From: Rickettsia helvetica | Lineage (GTDB): Bacteria; Pseudomonadota; Alphaproteobacteria; Rickettsiales; Rickettsiaceae | DNA: 64,000 bases | Assembly (NCBI RefSeq): GCF_963970025.1 | Contig: NZ_OZ018776.1 | Location: forward strand, 1,302,001 to 1,366,000 | Direction of reading: 5' to 3' | Part shown: piece after piece, positions 8,412 to 17,827 of the stretch | Layout: every line of letters begins with the position of its first letter | Numbering within the stretch: position 1 is the first letter of the stretch | Program-made: the position numbers and the translations under genes | The notes under the pieces: model-generated | What the model saw: only the letters and a program-made list of their open reading frames with translations | Told to the model about the DNA's origin: nothing | The model's database searches: none

Positions 8412-9491
8412 TCAATTAGTTATATTATCTGCTGTATTATCTAAGTTTTCACCTGCTATTTTAGTGCTGCTATCTTCAAAATGAAGATGCTGAGTTATCT
8501 CGCCTATTATTCCTGCTTTCGCTATTGCTTCAAAAGCAGTACCAGTAAGGTCTTTAACTGTACAAGCTATTTTAAAAAAATGAGCTTTTATATAATTATC
8601 TACTTTTACAAGATCATCAGAATTAAAATTCTTTCGTGCTAATAGTATTTCTAATACTTCCTGTTTATGTTTCGATAAACTGTTATATTCTCTAAGAGCA
8701 GCATATTCTGTATGTTCTATATTACTTTCTTTGCTAAACTTCTTTTCAATAAATCCAGCAAGCTTACTTAAATGATCTCTTGATATTCTAACATCCCAAA
8801 TTTCTTGAACTTCAGGAGTCGAAGCTTTATAAGCATTCACAAAATCGTTACCTTATAAATCCTCAAGTCTTTTTATAGAGAGTAATAAATCTTTAATAGC
8901 CCCCTTAGTAGGATGGTGTTGTACTAACGAATCAGAACATAACATATCAATATTATCAAGGATTCGTATACCAAACCTAACAAGAAACTTAGACATTTCT
9001 ATATAGTCAAGTTCATTATCTAAATAATATCTAGCATCAAAAACATCATGCAAAGCAGTTCTTACTTCTATATCCTCAAATTCAGCATGCATATCTGCCC
9101 CTCTTTTTAAGAAAAGCTTTGCAGCCTCAATATTATTCCATTGAACAGCAGAATGAAAAGGTGTTCTACTATCTTTAAAAGCTCTTTGATCCACGGTCAA
9201 AATATTGTTATCAAGTAAATAATTTATAACATTTAAAGCATCTCCTATTGCAGCCATATTAAGCAAATTTAATATTTCATCACGTTCGTGTATTACAAAA
9301 TCCGGATTACCTCCATTTCTAATACAATGCTCTATTATAGGTAATAAACTCTCATTTCTAGCAGCTAAAACTACTATTCTTTCTAATGCATAATTTCCAA
9401 ATATGTGTTGAGCTGCTAATATTTCTTCTTCTGACCAATTATTTTGTTCGCTACCTAATTTAACTAATAATGTTTTTAGTTCTTCTAGCAT
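8412..9491 (-). pseudogene. Ankyrin-repeat protein gene split by one in-frame stop
   Basis: One reading frame starts at 9491 and runs to 8412, interrupted only by a TAA at 8853-8855. The first part (212 aa) has ankyrin repeats, for example LLNMAAIGDALNVINYLLDN, TPFHSAVQWNNIEAAKLFLK and RTALHDVFDAR. The second part (142 aa) can begin at a GTG (8840) only four codons after the stop, in the same frame, and is helical (HLSKLAGFIEKKFSKESNIE). The two parts could be separate small proteins, but the shared frame and tiny spacing favour a single ancestral protein of about 360 aa. Rickettsial ankyrin proteins are candidate effectors. The target is unknown. Confidence 0.7.
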
Positions 9492-9521
9492 AATTTTATC
9501 TTAACTGCATTACATCATAGT

Positions 9522-11303
9522 TTATAAATACTTATCCAGCACATCAGACATGATTTTACGAGCTACGGGGGCGGCGGCTTTACTGCCCCCTCCGCCGTGA
9601 TCAACAAAGACGGTGACGGAATAACGAGGATCGTGATAAGGAGCGAAGCCTAAGAACAAGGCATGATTACGCCTCTCCCAAGCAATAGAGTCGCGGCTTA
9701 AATCATCTTTAGCATTTAGTTTGCCTTGTACTTGAGACGTACCTGTTTTACCGGCGAGCTGCCTATTTTCGCCTAAAATTCTATTATAATATGCCGTACC
9801 GCCAGCAACATTCACGGTATTATACAAACTTTCTTGGATTATTTTGATATTTTCGGGCTTAATATTGACATTATAAAATTCCGGATCGTTTTTTAATATT
9901 CTAGGCGTATATAGCTTGCCGTTACTTGCAATAGCCGTAATAAACCTTGCAAGCTGCATCGGCGTTACCCCTAGAAATCCCTGTCCGATTGCTAAATTAA
10001 AACTATCCCCTATTGACCAAGAAAGCTTTAATTTTTTCTTTTTCCATTCTTTTGACGGTACAAACCCGCTATTTTCAGGAGCTAAATCAATACCGGTTTT
10101 TGAGCCGAATCCAAATTCTCTTGCAACTTCAAGAATTTTATCCAGACCTACTATTCTTGCTAATTCATACATATAAATATTACAGGAATGCTTTAAAGCA
10201 GACATCATATCTATCGTCCCGTGTCCGCTATGATTCCAACATCTAAAGCTATTAGTACCAAGAGCAGAGCTACCGTCACAAAAAACGGTTTTATTAGGGT
10301 TAATACCTACTTCAAGGGCTGCAAGTACGGTAATTATTTTAAAAACCGAACCTGGGGGATAAGAATTTTGTATTACCTTATTAATTAAAGGTTTATAGGG
10401 ATTCCTCGTTAAATTCTGCCAATAATTTTCCGATAATTTACTGAAATTATTTGATTCAAAACCCGGTGTGGAAGCACAAATTAGTATGTTTCCGGTTCTA
10501 GTATCCATAACTATTGCCGAAGAACCTTTAGGATTTAAATATTGCTGTATATTTTGCTGAAGAGAAGCATCGATATTTAAATGCATGTCTTCCCCTGATT
10601 TAGTAGGGGTTCCTGTTATTTCTCTTACTTGTTTACCGTAAGCATTTACTTCAACTTTTTTATAACCGAATTCTCCTCGTAATTTGTTATCGTAATATTT
10701 TTCAATACCGGATTTACCGATATTAAAATCACTTAAACTATGTATATTTAACTCTTGCTTCTCTTGCTCATTTATTTGACCGAGATAACCGATTAAATGA
10801 GAAGTAGTGCTTGAAAAAGGATAAAACCTTAAATATCCTATATCAATAAATATCGAGGCCAATTTATGCTTTTGTTCTTCAATCATCGATACTTGCTGCC
10901 AATCAAGCTGATCAAGTATTATTAAAGGAGTGTGGCGACTAGATTTTTTAATTTTTTGCTTAATATAATTATATTTTTCCGGAGATAAATTTAAAATATT
11001 ACTAATTATTTCTAATTCATCCCTATAATTATTATTAATGCTCCTATCTATTACTAGCTGATAACATGGTTTATTAGTAGCTAAAATATTGCCGTCTAAA
11101 TCGTAAATCCTTCCTCTAGTCGGCGGCAGTACAATAAAATTAATACGATTTTTATCCGATAAAGTCTTATATTCTTCACTTTTAATAAGCTGTAAATAAA
11201 ACATTCTCATTCCAAGCAGCGATAAAAATCCGAGTTTACCTAATCCGATTATAAAAGCCCTACGTGAAATCAACTCACCATGTAGTATTTTTTTATTTAG
11301 CAT
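9522..11303 (-). CDS. mrdA: Penicillin-binding protein 2 (peptidoglycan transpeptidase)
   Basis: Transpeptidase of the elongation (Rod) complex, anchored in the inner membrane with its catalytic domain in the periplasm. An N-terminal membrane anchor (IIGLGKLGFLSLLGMRMFYL) is followed by the PBP dimerisation domain and then the transpeptidase domain. The active-site triad is visible: SVFK (the SxxK serine) near residue 320, SCN near 375, and KTGT near 515. The length of 593 aa is normal for PBP2. Its start overlaps the end of mreD by 11 bp, so the two are co-transcribed as in other alphaproteobacteria. RodA and MreB/MreC are outside this window. Confidence 0.95.
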   Translation of the reverse strand: MLNKKILHGELISRRAFIIGLGKLGFLSLLGMRMFYLQLIKSEEYKTLSDKNRINFIVLPPTRGRIYDLDGNILATNKPCYQLVIDRSINNNYRDELEIISNILNLSPEKYNYIKQKIKKSSRHTPLIILDQLDWQQVSMIEEQKHKLASIFIDIGYLRFYPFSSTTSHLIGYLGQINEQEKQELNIHSLSDFNIGKSGIEKYYDNKLRGEFGYKKVEVNAYGKQVREITGTPTKSGEDMHLNIDASLQQNIQQYLNPKGSSAIVMDTRTGNILICASTPGFESNNFSKLSENYWQNLTRNPYKPLINKVIQNSYPPGSVFKIITVLAALEVGINPNKTVFCDGSSALGTNSFRCWNHSGHGTIDMMSALKHSCNIYMYELARIVGLDKILEVAREFGFGSKTGIDLAPENSGFVPSKEWKKKKLKLSWSIGDSFNLAIGQGFLGVTPMQLARFITAIASNGKLYTPRILKNDPEFYNVNIKPENIKIIQESLYNTVNVAGGTAYYNRILGENRQLAGKTGTSQVQGKLNAKDDLSRDSIAWERRNHALFLGFAPYHDPRYSVTVFVDHGGGGSKAAAPVARKIMSDVLDKYL

Positions 11304-11814
11304 ATTTCTTGAAATAATTCATAGGAGAATCAAGTATAAGACGAATTATATTATAAGAAAATATAGTTGTTAAAAATTGAAAGAAAATTATTAAATATCC
11401 GTCTGCTTCTAGCTTCTTGATTGTTACTAGTAAATATTTAAAATTCAATATAAATAAACAATAAACGCAAAAAATAATGAAATTTATTAAATAGTTTTTA
11501 GCTACAAAATATTTTGAAGATAATTTATAAATCATATATGCCGATAAAAAAACTAACGAATTTGTACCGATAGGCATACTGCTTATTTGATCTATCAATA
11601 GACCGAGAAAAAATATGCTAAAAATATTTAAGGAATATAACGACATAAAATAATAAATAAATATAATTTCCATCGCCGGAAAAATTCTGCTTTGAATATT
11701 TATTTTATAACTCACCAACGGAAATAATATTATAAAAAAACATAATAAAGCAACCAGCAATTTTAATATTATTTGTAAGCTATTTTTATATATTTCCTGT
11801 TTTAACTTTAACAT
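11293..11814 (-). CDS. mreD: Rod shape-determining protein MreD
   Basis: Integral membrane protein of the Rod cell-wall elongation complex. The 173 aa are almost wholly hydrophobic with five or six predicted helices (LLVALLCFFIILFPLVSY, IFFLGLLIDQISSMPIGTNS and others). The motif GLLIDQISSMPIGTNSL is the recognisable MreD core (G-hh-D-h-hhh-PhG). It lies directly upstream of PBP2 with an 11-bp overlap, the conserved mreD-mrdA order. Sequence conservation in this family is low, so the call rests on topology, this motif and context. Confidence 0.88.
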   Translation of the reverse strand: MLKLKQEIYKNSLQIILKLLVALLCFFIILFPLVSYKINIQSRIFPAMEIIFIYYFMSLYSLNIFSIFFLGLLIDQISSMPIGTNSLVFLSAYMIYKLSSKYFVAKNYLINFIIFCVYCLFILNFKYLLVTIKKLEADGYLIIFFQFLTTIFSYNIIRLILDSPMNYFKKYAK

Positions 11815-11830
11815 AAATTATCTTATTTTT

Positions 11831-11950
11831 TGTCATTGCGAGCGACTGCAAGGAGCGTGGCAATCCAGGAAATAATTAAAAAAATGCTAAAAATTAGCAT
11901 TTTTTACTGGATTGCTTCGTCAAAACTTACAGTTTTTCCTTGCAATGACA
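11831..11950. repeat. Rickettsia palindromic element (CATTGCGAGCGAC type)
   Basis: Starts TGTCATTGCGAGCGACTGCA and ends TTTTTCCTTGCAATGACA. The centre is the inverted pair AAATGCTAAAAATTAGCATT. It fills the middle of the 11815-12116 gap upstream of mreD. The remainder of the gap is AT-rich leader sequence of the next gene. Confidence 0.88.
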
Positions 11951-12116
11951 ACTCGGTATACACCCAACAACCATATCCACTCGTGTACAAAATATAAATT
12001 AATTTTCTATTTTGTACAGTTTTAAAAATAGACTATCCGGCGAATGAGATATTATTTTTCTTGTATTATAACAGAATTTCTTTATATTATCTTAATTAAT
12101 TAAATTAGATAAATTT

Positions 12117-12485
12117 ATGAAATCAAATATACCTAAAGTAATAACTAATACTGAGCAGGCAAATGGAAACCCAATGAGGTTTAATATAGCTCTTAATACT
12201 AAAGTAGATGTAAAATATAACAGGTTTGAGGTCTTAAGTCTATACTACTCCAACCCTTCCCCTTATATACGTTTTACTTCTACAAAGCATGCTGATAAAT
12301 CATTGATTATAAAAAATTATAAAGAGTTTTCTACCTATAAACAACTATACATACAAGCTTACATAGTGCCTCAAGAGGGTGATAAAATAACTGTCCAAAT
12401 ATTTGAAGTAAGAAATAATACATTTTCTATAGATGAGGATTTTAATATAGAAATATTAGGTATTTCTACAAATTATTTGAATTAG
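12117..12485 (+). CDS. Small protein of unknown function (122 aa)
   Basis: I do not recognise this protein. It is 122 aa, has no signal peptide or membrane segment, and reads like a compact beta-rich domain: alternating hydrophobic strands such as FEVLSLYYSNPSPYIRFTST, YIQAYIVPQEGDKITVQIFE and EDFNIEILGIS. Codon use is like its neighbours. The start is preceded by an AT-rich leader without a clear Shine-Dalgarno site. It stands alone between mreD and a short convergent gene. The uninterrupted frame over 369 bp in AT-rich DNA supports a real gene. Confidence 0.6.
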   Translation: MKSNIPKVITNTEQANGNPMRFNIALNTKVDVKYNRFEVLSLYYSNPSPYIRFTSTKHADKSLIIKNYKEFSTYKQLYIQAYIVPQEGDKITVQIFEVRNNTFSIDEDFNIEILGISTNYLN

Positions 12486-12502
12486 GCTCTATTTAAAAGA
12501 AC

Positions 12503-12709
12503 TTACAATAACTCACAATAGCTAGGATTACATCTTTTATCATCACCGCTAAGTTCTGACTCTTCTTGCTCATCGTGATTTGGGGACGTAAGCGTAAATA
12601 GTTGTTTTGTTATAATGTTAGGTCTTTTTAACATGGGATCAAAAGACGGAAGACGCCTGATAGCGGTAGTGTTAATAAGTTCATTCGTTATATCTTCATT
12701 TTTTGACAT
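12503..12709 (-). CDS. Short acidic protein with a strong ribosome binding site (68 aa)
   Basis: Unrecognised 68-aa protein. What supports it as a gene is the upstream sequence AAAAAGGAGGTTTTTATGTC (minus strand), a textbook AGGAGG spaced six bases from the ATG. The sequence is hydrophilic: MSKNEDITNELINTTAIRRL at the start, an acidic EEQEESELSGDD-like stretch in the middle, and a C-terminal CNPSYCELL with two cysteines. It converges on the preceding 122-aa gene, ending 17 bp from it. There is no membrane segment. The function is unknown. Confidence 0.55.
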   Translation of the reverse strand: MSKNEDITNELINTTAIRRLPSFDPMLKRPNIITKQLFTLTSPNHDEQEESELSGDDKRCNPSYCELL

Positions 12710-12736
12710 AAAAACCTCCTTTTTAGCTTATATACT

Positions 12737-12832
12737 CGTCATTGCGAGGAAATTTACGGTAGTAAATTGACGAAGCAATCCAGTAATTTTTTCTGGATTG
12801 CCACGCAGCCTACACGGCTGCTTGCAATGACA
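12737..12832. repeat. Rickettsia palindromic element (CATTGCGAGGAA type)
   Basis: Ends CGTCATTGCGAGGAAATTTA and GGCTGCTTGCAATGACA. The internal inverted pair is GAAGCAATCCAG and CTGGATTGCCACG. It separates ftsI from the short acidic gene. Confidence 0.88.
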
Positions 12833-12865
12833 AAATCTATAGTTATTAGGCAATATTTTTAATTT

Positions 12866-14530
12866 TCAACTTTCCTCTTCACTTTGTTCTATTGGTTCTA
12901 AACCATATAAAGATATCATACGTTCAAATACTCTACCAGCAGTAGGGGCAGCCGTCCAGCTTGCTGTTGCAAAGCCAAAGCTTTCTTTAGTCGGTTTTGG
13001 TTCATCAAATCTAATAAAAATAACATATTGCGGGTTAGATGCAGGCAGCATACCTAAAAACGATGAAGCTCTACTATTTTTTAGATATTTCTTTTTTCTC
13101 CCTGCACCTTGTGAAAGTTTTTCTGCCGTACCGGTCTTACCGCCGATAAGATAGCCTTTGACCTCTGCTCTTTTACCGTTACCTTCTTTTACTACCGATC
13201 TAAATAATTTCTTCATTTGGGTAGAGGTATTTTCACTAAAAACTTTTGTACCTATTACTTTTTCATCCTTTCTTTTTAATAAAGTAAGATCATATAAAAT
13301 ACCGCCGTTAACAACCGGTAACATTGCTCTAACAAAATGCAAAGGGCTAATCGAAATGCCGTAGCCGTACGACATAGTAACACTAGTTAACTCATTCCAT
13401 CTTTTCTCAGAAGGAAATAACGGAGTACCTCGTTCAGGTAATTCTATTTGTAACTGATCTAATAGACCTAATTTCTTTAGGTATTTTTTAAAATTGCTTT
13501 TACCGACTTCAAGCATAATTTGACTTGTGCCGATATTTGAAGAATATAGAAAAATCTCAGGTACACTATGCCACCCTTGCCTTGGCGTATAATCCTTAAG
13601 CTGGAATCCTCCTACTTTCATATAGCTTATATCATAAGCATCATTCATATTTATTGCACCGGTATCAAAACCGACTGCCATAGTTAATGCCTTAAACACC
13701 GAACCCATTTCGTAAATGCCGAGACTTGCTATATTAAACAACTCTTCCGGTTTTGCTAAACTCGGATGATGAGGATCGAAATCAGGCTTATTTACTAATG
13801 CTAAAATCTCGCCGTTATTTGGATCGGCAATAATGCCTACTGCCCCTATAGCATTAAATTGCTTTAAAGTTTTATCAATCTCCTCACTTAAAATACTTTG
13901 CAGTCTTATATCAATCGATAATTTAAGCGGCTCTTTCTGTTTTCCAGGTTCATTTAATTCATGATCTGAATTAGTTAAATATTTATCGTAAGCGAGTTCT
14001 AATCCACTAAGCCCTACCGAATCTCTACCTACATAACCGACAACATGCGATAATAAATTAGAAAACGTATAAATTCGTTTCTGTTCTTCTTCAAATTCAA
14101 AACCAAGTAACCCAAGGCTAGTTATTTTTTCTTGCTGACTAGGTAATAAGTCTCTTTTTACCCATATAAAGCTTTTATTTGACTTAAGTTCTGTAAGTAA
14201 TTTAGCTTTATTAATATCAGGTAGAATTTCTGCTAGCTTTTTTACGGAAGTTTCAGGATCAAGTACTATTTGTGGATTAGCAAATAATGATGCAGAAGGT
14301 AGGTTAACGGCTAATAAATTACCGTTTCGATCAACTATTTCTTTTCTAAATTGATTATTTTTTTTAAAAGAACTTTGGTTTTTATCGTAAACATTTGTAG
14401 CAACGATTATTAACCTGTAAGATAAAGTACAAAAAAGAAAAGAAAAGCCACAAATAACCATTAATAATCGGATTTTTGTATTCTTACTACAAATATTCCA
14501 AATTATCAGACTTTTAATTGTAGATTTCAT
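12866..14530 (-). CDS. ftsI: Penicillin-binding protein 3, septal transpeptidase
   Basis: Class B PBP that cross-links peptidoglycan at the division septum. An N-terminal membrane anchor (LMVICGFSFLFCTLSYRLII) precedes the PBP dimerisation domain (residues about 60-210) and a transpeptidase domain. The catalytic motifs are GSVFK (serine of SxxK) near residue 277, SSN near 330, and KTGTAEK near 470. The length of 554 aa fits the family. It is the last gene of a mraZ-rsmH-ftsL-ftsI run on the minus strand, but a 100-bp repeat now separates it from ftsL, where these genes usually touch. Confidence 0.95.
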   Translation of the reverse strand: MKSTIKSLIIWNICSKNTKIRLLMVICGFSFLFCTLSYRLIIVATNVYDKNQSSFKKNNQFRKEIVDRNGNLLAVNLPSASLFANPQIVLDPETSVKKLAEILPDINKAKLLTELKSNKSFIWVKRDLLPSQQEKITSLGLLGFEFEEEQKRIYTFSNLLSHVVGYVGRDSVGLSGLELAYDKYLTNSDHELNEPGKQKEPLKLSIDIRLQSILSEEIDKTLKQFNAIGAVGIIADPNNGEILALVNKPDFDPHHPSLAKPEELFNIASLGIYEMGSVFKALTMAVGFDTGAINMNDAYDISYMKVGGFQLKDYTPRQGWHSVPEIFLYSSNIGTSQIMLEVGKSNFKKYLKKLGLLDQLQIELPERGTPLFPSEKRWNELTSVTMSYGYGISISPLHFVRAMLPVVNGGILYDLTLLKRKDEKVIGTKVFSENTSTQMKKLFRSVVKEGNGKRAEVKGYLIGGKTGTAEKLSQGAGRKKKYLKNSRASSFLGMLPASNPQYVIFIRFDEPKPTKESFGFATASWTAAPTAGRVFERMISLYGLEPIEQSEEES

Positions 14531-14584
14531 TTTTCCAAAATTTTTTCATATATTATTTATGGTGTTTTAAGTGGGTAGTGATCC

Positions 14585-14684
14585 CGTCATTGCGAGGAAA
14601 GGCGAAGCCTTGACGCGGCAATCTCATAAAGCAGTATAAAATTCCTGAGATTGCCGCACGGTCTTCGACCGCTTGCAATGATGA
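14585..14684. repeat. Rickettsia palindromic element between ftsL and ftsI
   Basis: Ends CGTCATTGCGAGGAAAGGCG and CGACCGCTTGCAATGATG, with internal CAATCTCATAAAGC and CCTGAGATTGCCGC. It is inserted into the division operon. The surrounding 14531-14728 interval holds nothing else I can see. Confidence 0.85.
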
Positions 14685-14728
14685 TTAGATATCCACACAA
14701 CAAGGCCGACTTGACCACGGTATGACAA

Positions 14729-15118
14729 TCACTTAACTCTACTCGAAACAGTCTGTATATACTTATTATTCGTAATTCTTTTGTAACGCCATTTACTACT
14801 CTTTGAAATACTAATATTATGATCAAATTTAATATTTTGATCGATATTTGGCACTAATGGATCTTTTATCATTTGATAAGATTTAACTGTTTCTAATGTT
14901 AAGTAAGCTGCTACAAGCTTTTTTAGTCTAGCCGGCGAAAGTAAATAAGCTTGCTCTGCTTTTAAAATATGAATATTATTATTCTCACTATTTATCTGTT
15001 TTACAACGCTACTTAATTGATAATCAAGAGTTGAGACTCGCTCCTTTATGCTAAACAAACTACATATTGCTATAATTATTATCAATAATACTAAATAGTG
15101 AAACTTTCTTATACTCAT
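14729..15118 (-). CDS. ftsL: FtsL-like cell-division protein
   Basis: Bitopic division protein that joins FtsB/FtsQ and activates septal synthesis. It has a short cytoplasmic start (MSIRKFHY), one membrane helix (LVLLIIIIAICSLFSI), then a periplasmic leucine-zipper region (VSTLDYQLSSVVKQINSENN) with LLSPARLKKLVAAYL, which fits the conserved FtsL pattern of P-x-hh-x-x-A. At 129 aa it is typical for the family. It lies 6 bp downstream of rsmH. FtsL proteins diverge strongly, so the call depends on topology and its place between rsmH and ftsI. Confidence 0.82.
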   Translation of the reverse strand: MSIRKFHYLVLLIIIIAICSLFSIKERVSTLDYQLSSVVKQINSENNNIHILKAEQAYLLSPARLKKLVAAYLTLETVKSYQMIKDPLVPNIDQNIKFDHNISISKSSKWRYKRITNNKYIQTVSSRVK

Positions 15119-15124
15119 AATTAA

Positions 15125-16051
15125 TTACTCATATATCGCTTTTGCTGCTCGAAGTTTTGCCGATCTCGCTCTAATATTTAGCCCTACTTCTTTATCTGAC
15201 GATGCTAGAGCTTTGTTAGTAATAATCTTAAGCCATTTATTTGGATCAATTGCCATATCATCTTTAGCATATTTTGATCTTGCTATCGGCTTTTCCGAAT
15301 TTTCTTTAAAAAAATTCTTAACTATCCTGTCTTCTAAAGAGTGAAAAGACACCACAACTAAACGTCCATCTTTCTTTAATATATTTTTTACATTCGCTAA
15401 AAACCGCTCTAACTCCCCAAGCTCATCGTTTATATAAATCCTAATAGCTTGAAAGGTTTTAGTGGCAGGATCAATTTTGCTTTTTCTAAATCCTATACTA
15501 CTCCTAACAATCTCGGCTAACTTGCTTGTACTATCAATTCTCGCCGTTTTTCTATATTCTACAATTCTCTTAGCAATTCTTCGTGAAAAGCTCTCATCAC
15601 CGTATTTGTAAATTACATCGGCAAGCTCTTTTTCCTCTGCCATATTTACAAATTCCTCAGCACTAAGCCCCTGCCCACTCATACGCATATCGAGTGGTCC
15701 GTCATGCAAAAACGAAAATCCTCTATCTGCTATATCTAACTGCATTGATGAAACGCCTAAATCCAGCACTATCCCATCAACTTTTTTTTCCTTAAGCTTT
15801 GTAAAGCTATCCGCAAAATTCGTTTCTATAAAATCAAATCTCTCACCATAATTTTGCTTAATTTCTTCGGCTTTTTTAATCACGTGCGGATCACGATCCA
15901 AAGATGTGACATAACAGTAACAGCTTTCCAATATTGCTTTGCTATACCCTCCTGCTCCAAACGTACAATCTAAATAAGACTCACCGTCTTTTGGAGCTAA
16001 ATTTGCTAGCATTTCATTTAGCATTACCGGTATATGAGATTGCAGCATCAA
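15125..16051 (-). CDS. rsmH: 16S rRNA (cytosine(1402)-N(4))-methyltransferase
   Basis: SAM-dependent methyltransferase that adds the N4-methyl group to C1402 in the 16S rRNA decoding site. The SAM-binding motif DCTFGAGGYSKAIL lies near residue 29, HIPVMLNEM near the start is the family signature, and VVSFHSLEDRIVKNFF near residue 235 is the conserved C-terminal block. The length of 308 aa is standard. The start overlaps the end of mraZ by 4 bp, so translation is probably coupled. This is the normal mraZ-rsmH-ftsL order. Confidence 0.97.
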   Translation of the reverse strand: MMLQSHIPVMLNEMLANLAPKDGESYLDCTFGAGGYSKAILESCYCYVTSLDRDPHVIKKAEEIKQNYGERFDFIETNFADSFTKLKEKKVDGIVLDLGVSSMQLDIADRGFSFLHDGPLDMRMSGQGLSAEEFVNMAEEKELADVIYKYGDESFSRRIAKRIVEYRKTARIDSTSKLAEIVRSSIGFRKSKIDPATKTFQAIRIYINDELGELERFLANVKNILKKDGRLVVVSFHSLEDRIVKNFFKENSEKPIARSKYAKDDMAIDPNKWLKIITNKALASSDKEVGLNIRARSAKLRAAKAIYE

Positions 16052-16497
16052 TTCGCATTCCTTAGAGTTAAACGCTTTTCATGAGCGATTTTTTGAGCAG
16101 AATTTAAATATTTCTCAAAATTCTGCGGCTGCCAAATCTCAAAAATCACCCCCTTACCTACAAAACATGCCTGCTCTTCGATCCCTGCATGCTGCATTAA
16201 AGACTGCGGCAATATAACTCTTCCCTCTCCGTCAAACGAAAGCTGCACGGCTTCCCCAAATATTATAGTCTCAAACGCATCACGCTCCTCGGAATAAGGA
16301 TCAAGCGTCTCGATCATCTGCCTTAATTTCTCGATATGCGAAATACCGCACACTTCTATACAATTATTCCTAATCGACGGATAAGCAATTACACCGTTAA
16401 ATAGTTCTTTCCCTAGTACCGCACGGTAATTCGCCGGCACCGACACCCTACTCTTTTTATCAACACCATTTACATACTTAGATAAAAATACATTCAT
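16048..16497 (-). CDS. mraZ: MraZ transcriptional regulator
   Basis: First gene of the division-wall cluster. MraZ forms a ring and binds repeated direct boxes upstream of its own operon, acting as repressor in the species studied. Two SpoVT/AbrB-like halves are present, each with the D-x-x-x-R signature: VDKKSRVSVPANYR near residue 13 and FDGEGRVILPQSL near residue 88. The length of 149 aa is usual. The upstream 100 bp is AT-rich. Two GGGTTAATTTGG/GGGATTTAATGG-like stretches lie next to the start (16499-16525) and could be remnants of MraZ boxes, which I did not prove. Confidence 0.94.
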   Translation of the reverse strand: MNVFLSKYVNGVDKKSRVSVPANYRAVLGKELFNGVIAYPSIRNNCIEVCGISHIEKLRQMIETLDPYSEERDAFETIIFGEAVQLSFDGEGRVILPQSLMQHAGIEEQACFVGKGVIFEIWQPQNFEKYLNSAQKIAHEKRLTLRNAN

Positions 16498-16601
16498 TGG
16501 GTTAATTTGGGATTTAATGGAAAATTATAGGATATTATAGGAATATAATGGAGTCAAGCGTTTTTAACAAGCATGGGTTAAATTATTAACTTGTGTCTTT
16601 A

Positions 16602-16755
16602 TTGTCATCCCGCGACTTGATCGCGGGATCCAGTTAAAATACTAAAATTATTAACATTTTAAGTTGTTTTACTGGATCCTGTGGTCAAGCCACGGTATGA
16701 CATCGAATGCGTTTTTCGATCCACACAACAAAGTTATGCTGAGCAGGAATGACAT
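16602..16755. repeat. Rickettsia palindromic element (CCGCGACTTGATCGCGG type)
   Basis: Starts TTGTCATCCCGCGACTTGAT, has the centre AAAATACTAAAATTATTAAC, then TCAAGCCACGGTATGACA, followed by a tail ending in GAGCAGGAATGACAT. It is the main content of the 16498-16942 interval. The rest is AT-rich with no visible gene. Confidence 0.9.
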
Positions 16756-16942
16756 AGAATAAAAACTGTCCGATACTATGCTCTTTCTTGCATATCTTAA
16801 TTACAATAATTTAAAATAAAAAACATAAAACTTTAAAAAATATTGATTTGTTAATTTTTATTATATTAAATCTAAACTAATTATTAATATTTTTTAATAA
16901 TTAGTTTACTTTTAATATAAATAAAGGTTAATTATACCGTAA

Positions 16943-17761
16943 TTTGAATGTATAGCCACGATACTTAGATCACTCGGAAGTTATCAACCTAACTTTCCTT
17001 TACCTTATTTGTTTAATATTGGCGATAAACTATTTACTTCTGTACCCTATCATGCATTTATGAAAGATAATACTACTAATACCCTTATAGATTTTGAAGA
17101 ATGTGAAGACAACGCAAATTATAGAATTCATAACTGGGCAAGAATTTTAATGAGAAAATGTCCGGAGGAAGCTAAACACACCATTAATCTATAATAAAAG
17201 ATGGACACAAAATAAGCTTTATATTTAATGATAGTTTTGAAATATTCTCAAATAATACGATTTCTATTTTCGGTGAGCTATACGATGTTATCGGAAATAT
17301 AATAAAAGATTCAAATATACCGGCTTTTATAGGCTTTAATACTACTGAAGATTGTATTATTAATGCTAACTTTGAAACTAATTTAAGAAACTTTACTTCA
17401 TATGCTTTAGGGCCAACAATACATACTGCCGGGTTTATGATGTTCGATAAAGAAGAATCAAATATGCCGTCCGGTGATTCTTCAATTACTTCAACATTTT
17501 TATCATTCACTAAAGACAGAGTAGTAATAATTTGTTGTGTAATTTTTGCTATATTAGCTATTTTAAAAATACAAGAATATTGTAAAAATAGTAAAAAAAC
17601 TTTAGACCAAGCTAATGATAATACTTATACGCCGATGGAGCTATTAAGTAAAAAAGAAAATAAGTTTATAGAACATCAAGATAATATATATATATAATCC
17701 TGATAAAGATATTTATGAAAAATATAGTACTACCATTTTAGGTTCTGCATCTGAAGTTTAA
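16943..17761 (+). pseudogene. Frameshifted unknown gene with C-terminal membrane helix
   Basis: No family recognised. Three frames join into one coding-like sequence. From 16943 one frame reads through FNIGDKLFTSVPYHAFMKD to HTINL and stops at 17194. The next, open from 17188, reads IIKDGHKISFIFNDSFEIFS, GFNTTEDCIINANFETNLRN and TAGFMMFDKEESNMPSG, then a membrane helix (RVVIICCVIFAILAILKI), and stops at 17697. The third reads NPDKDIYEKYSTTILGSASE to the stop at 17761. The second shift coincides with a TA dinucleotide run near 17685-17695. No ATG begins the first segment, so the start is lost or uses TTG at 17009. Confidence 0.6.
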
Positions 17762-17827
17762 ATTAATTATAGTATATTAAAAAATAATAACCTATAGTGA
17801 ATGTCATTTAAAAACTTAACCTAATTT

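Noticed and set aside
14587..14826. Minus-strand frame overlapping the 3' end of ftsL
   Set aside because: It is made of a palindromic element plus ftsL in the wrong frame.
16499..16525. MraZ operator boxes upstream of mraZ
   Set aside because: Two GGG-containing stretches are present but spacing and number do not clearly match the known repeat boxes. Noted in the mraZ entry but not listed as a feature.
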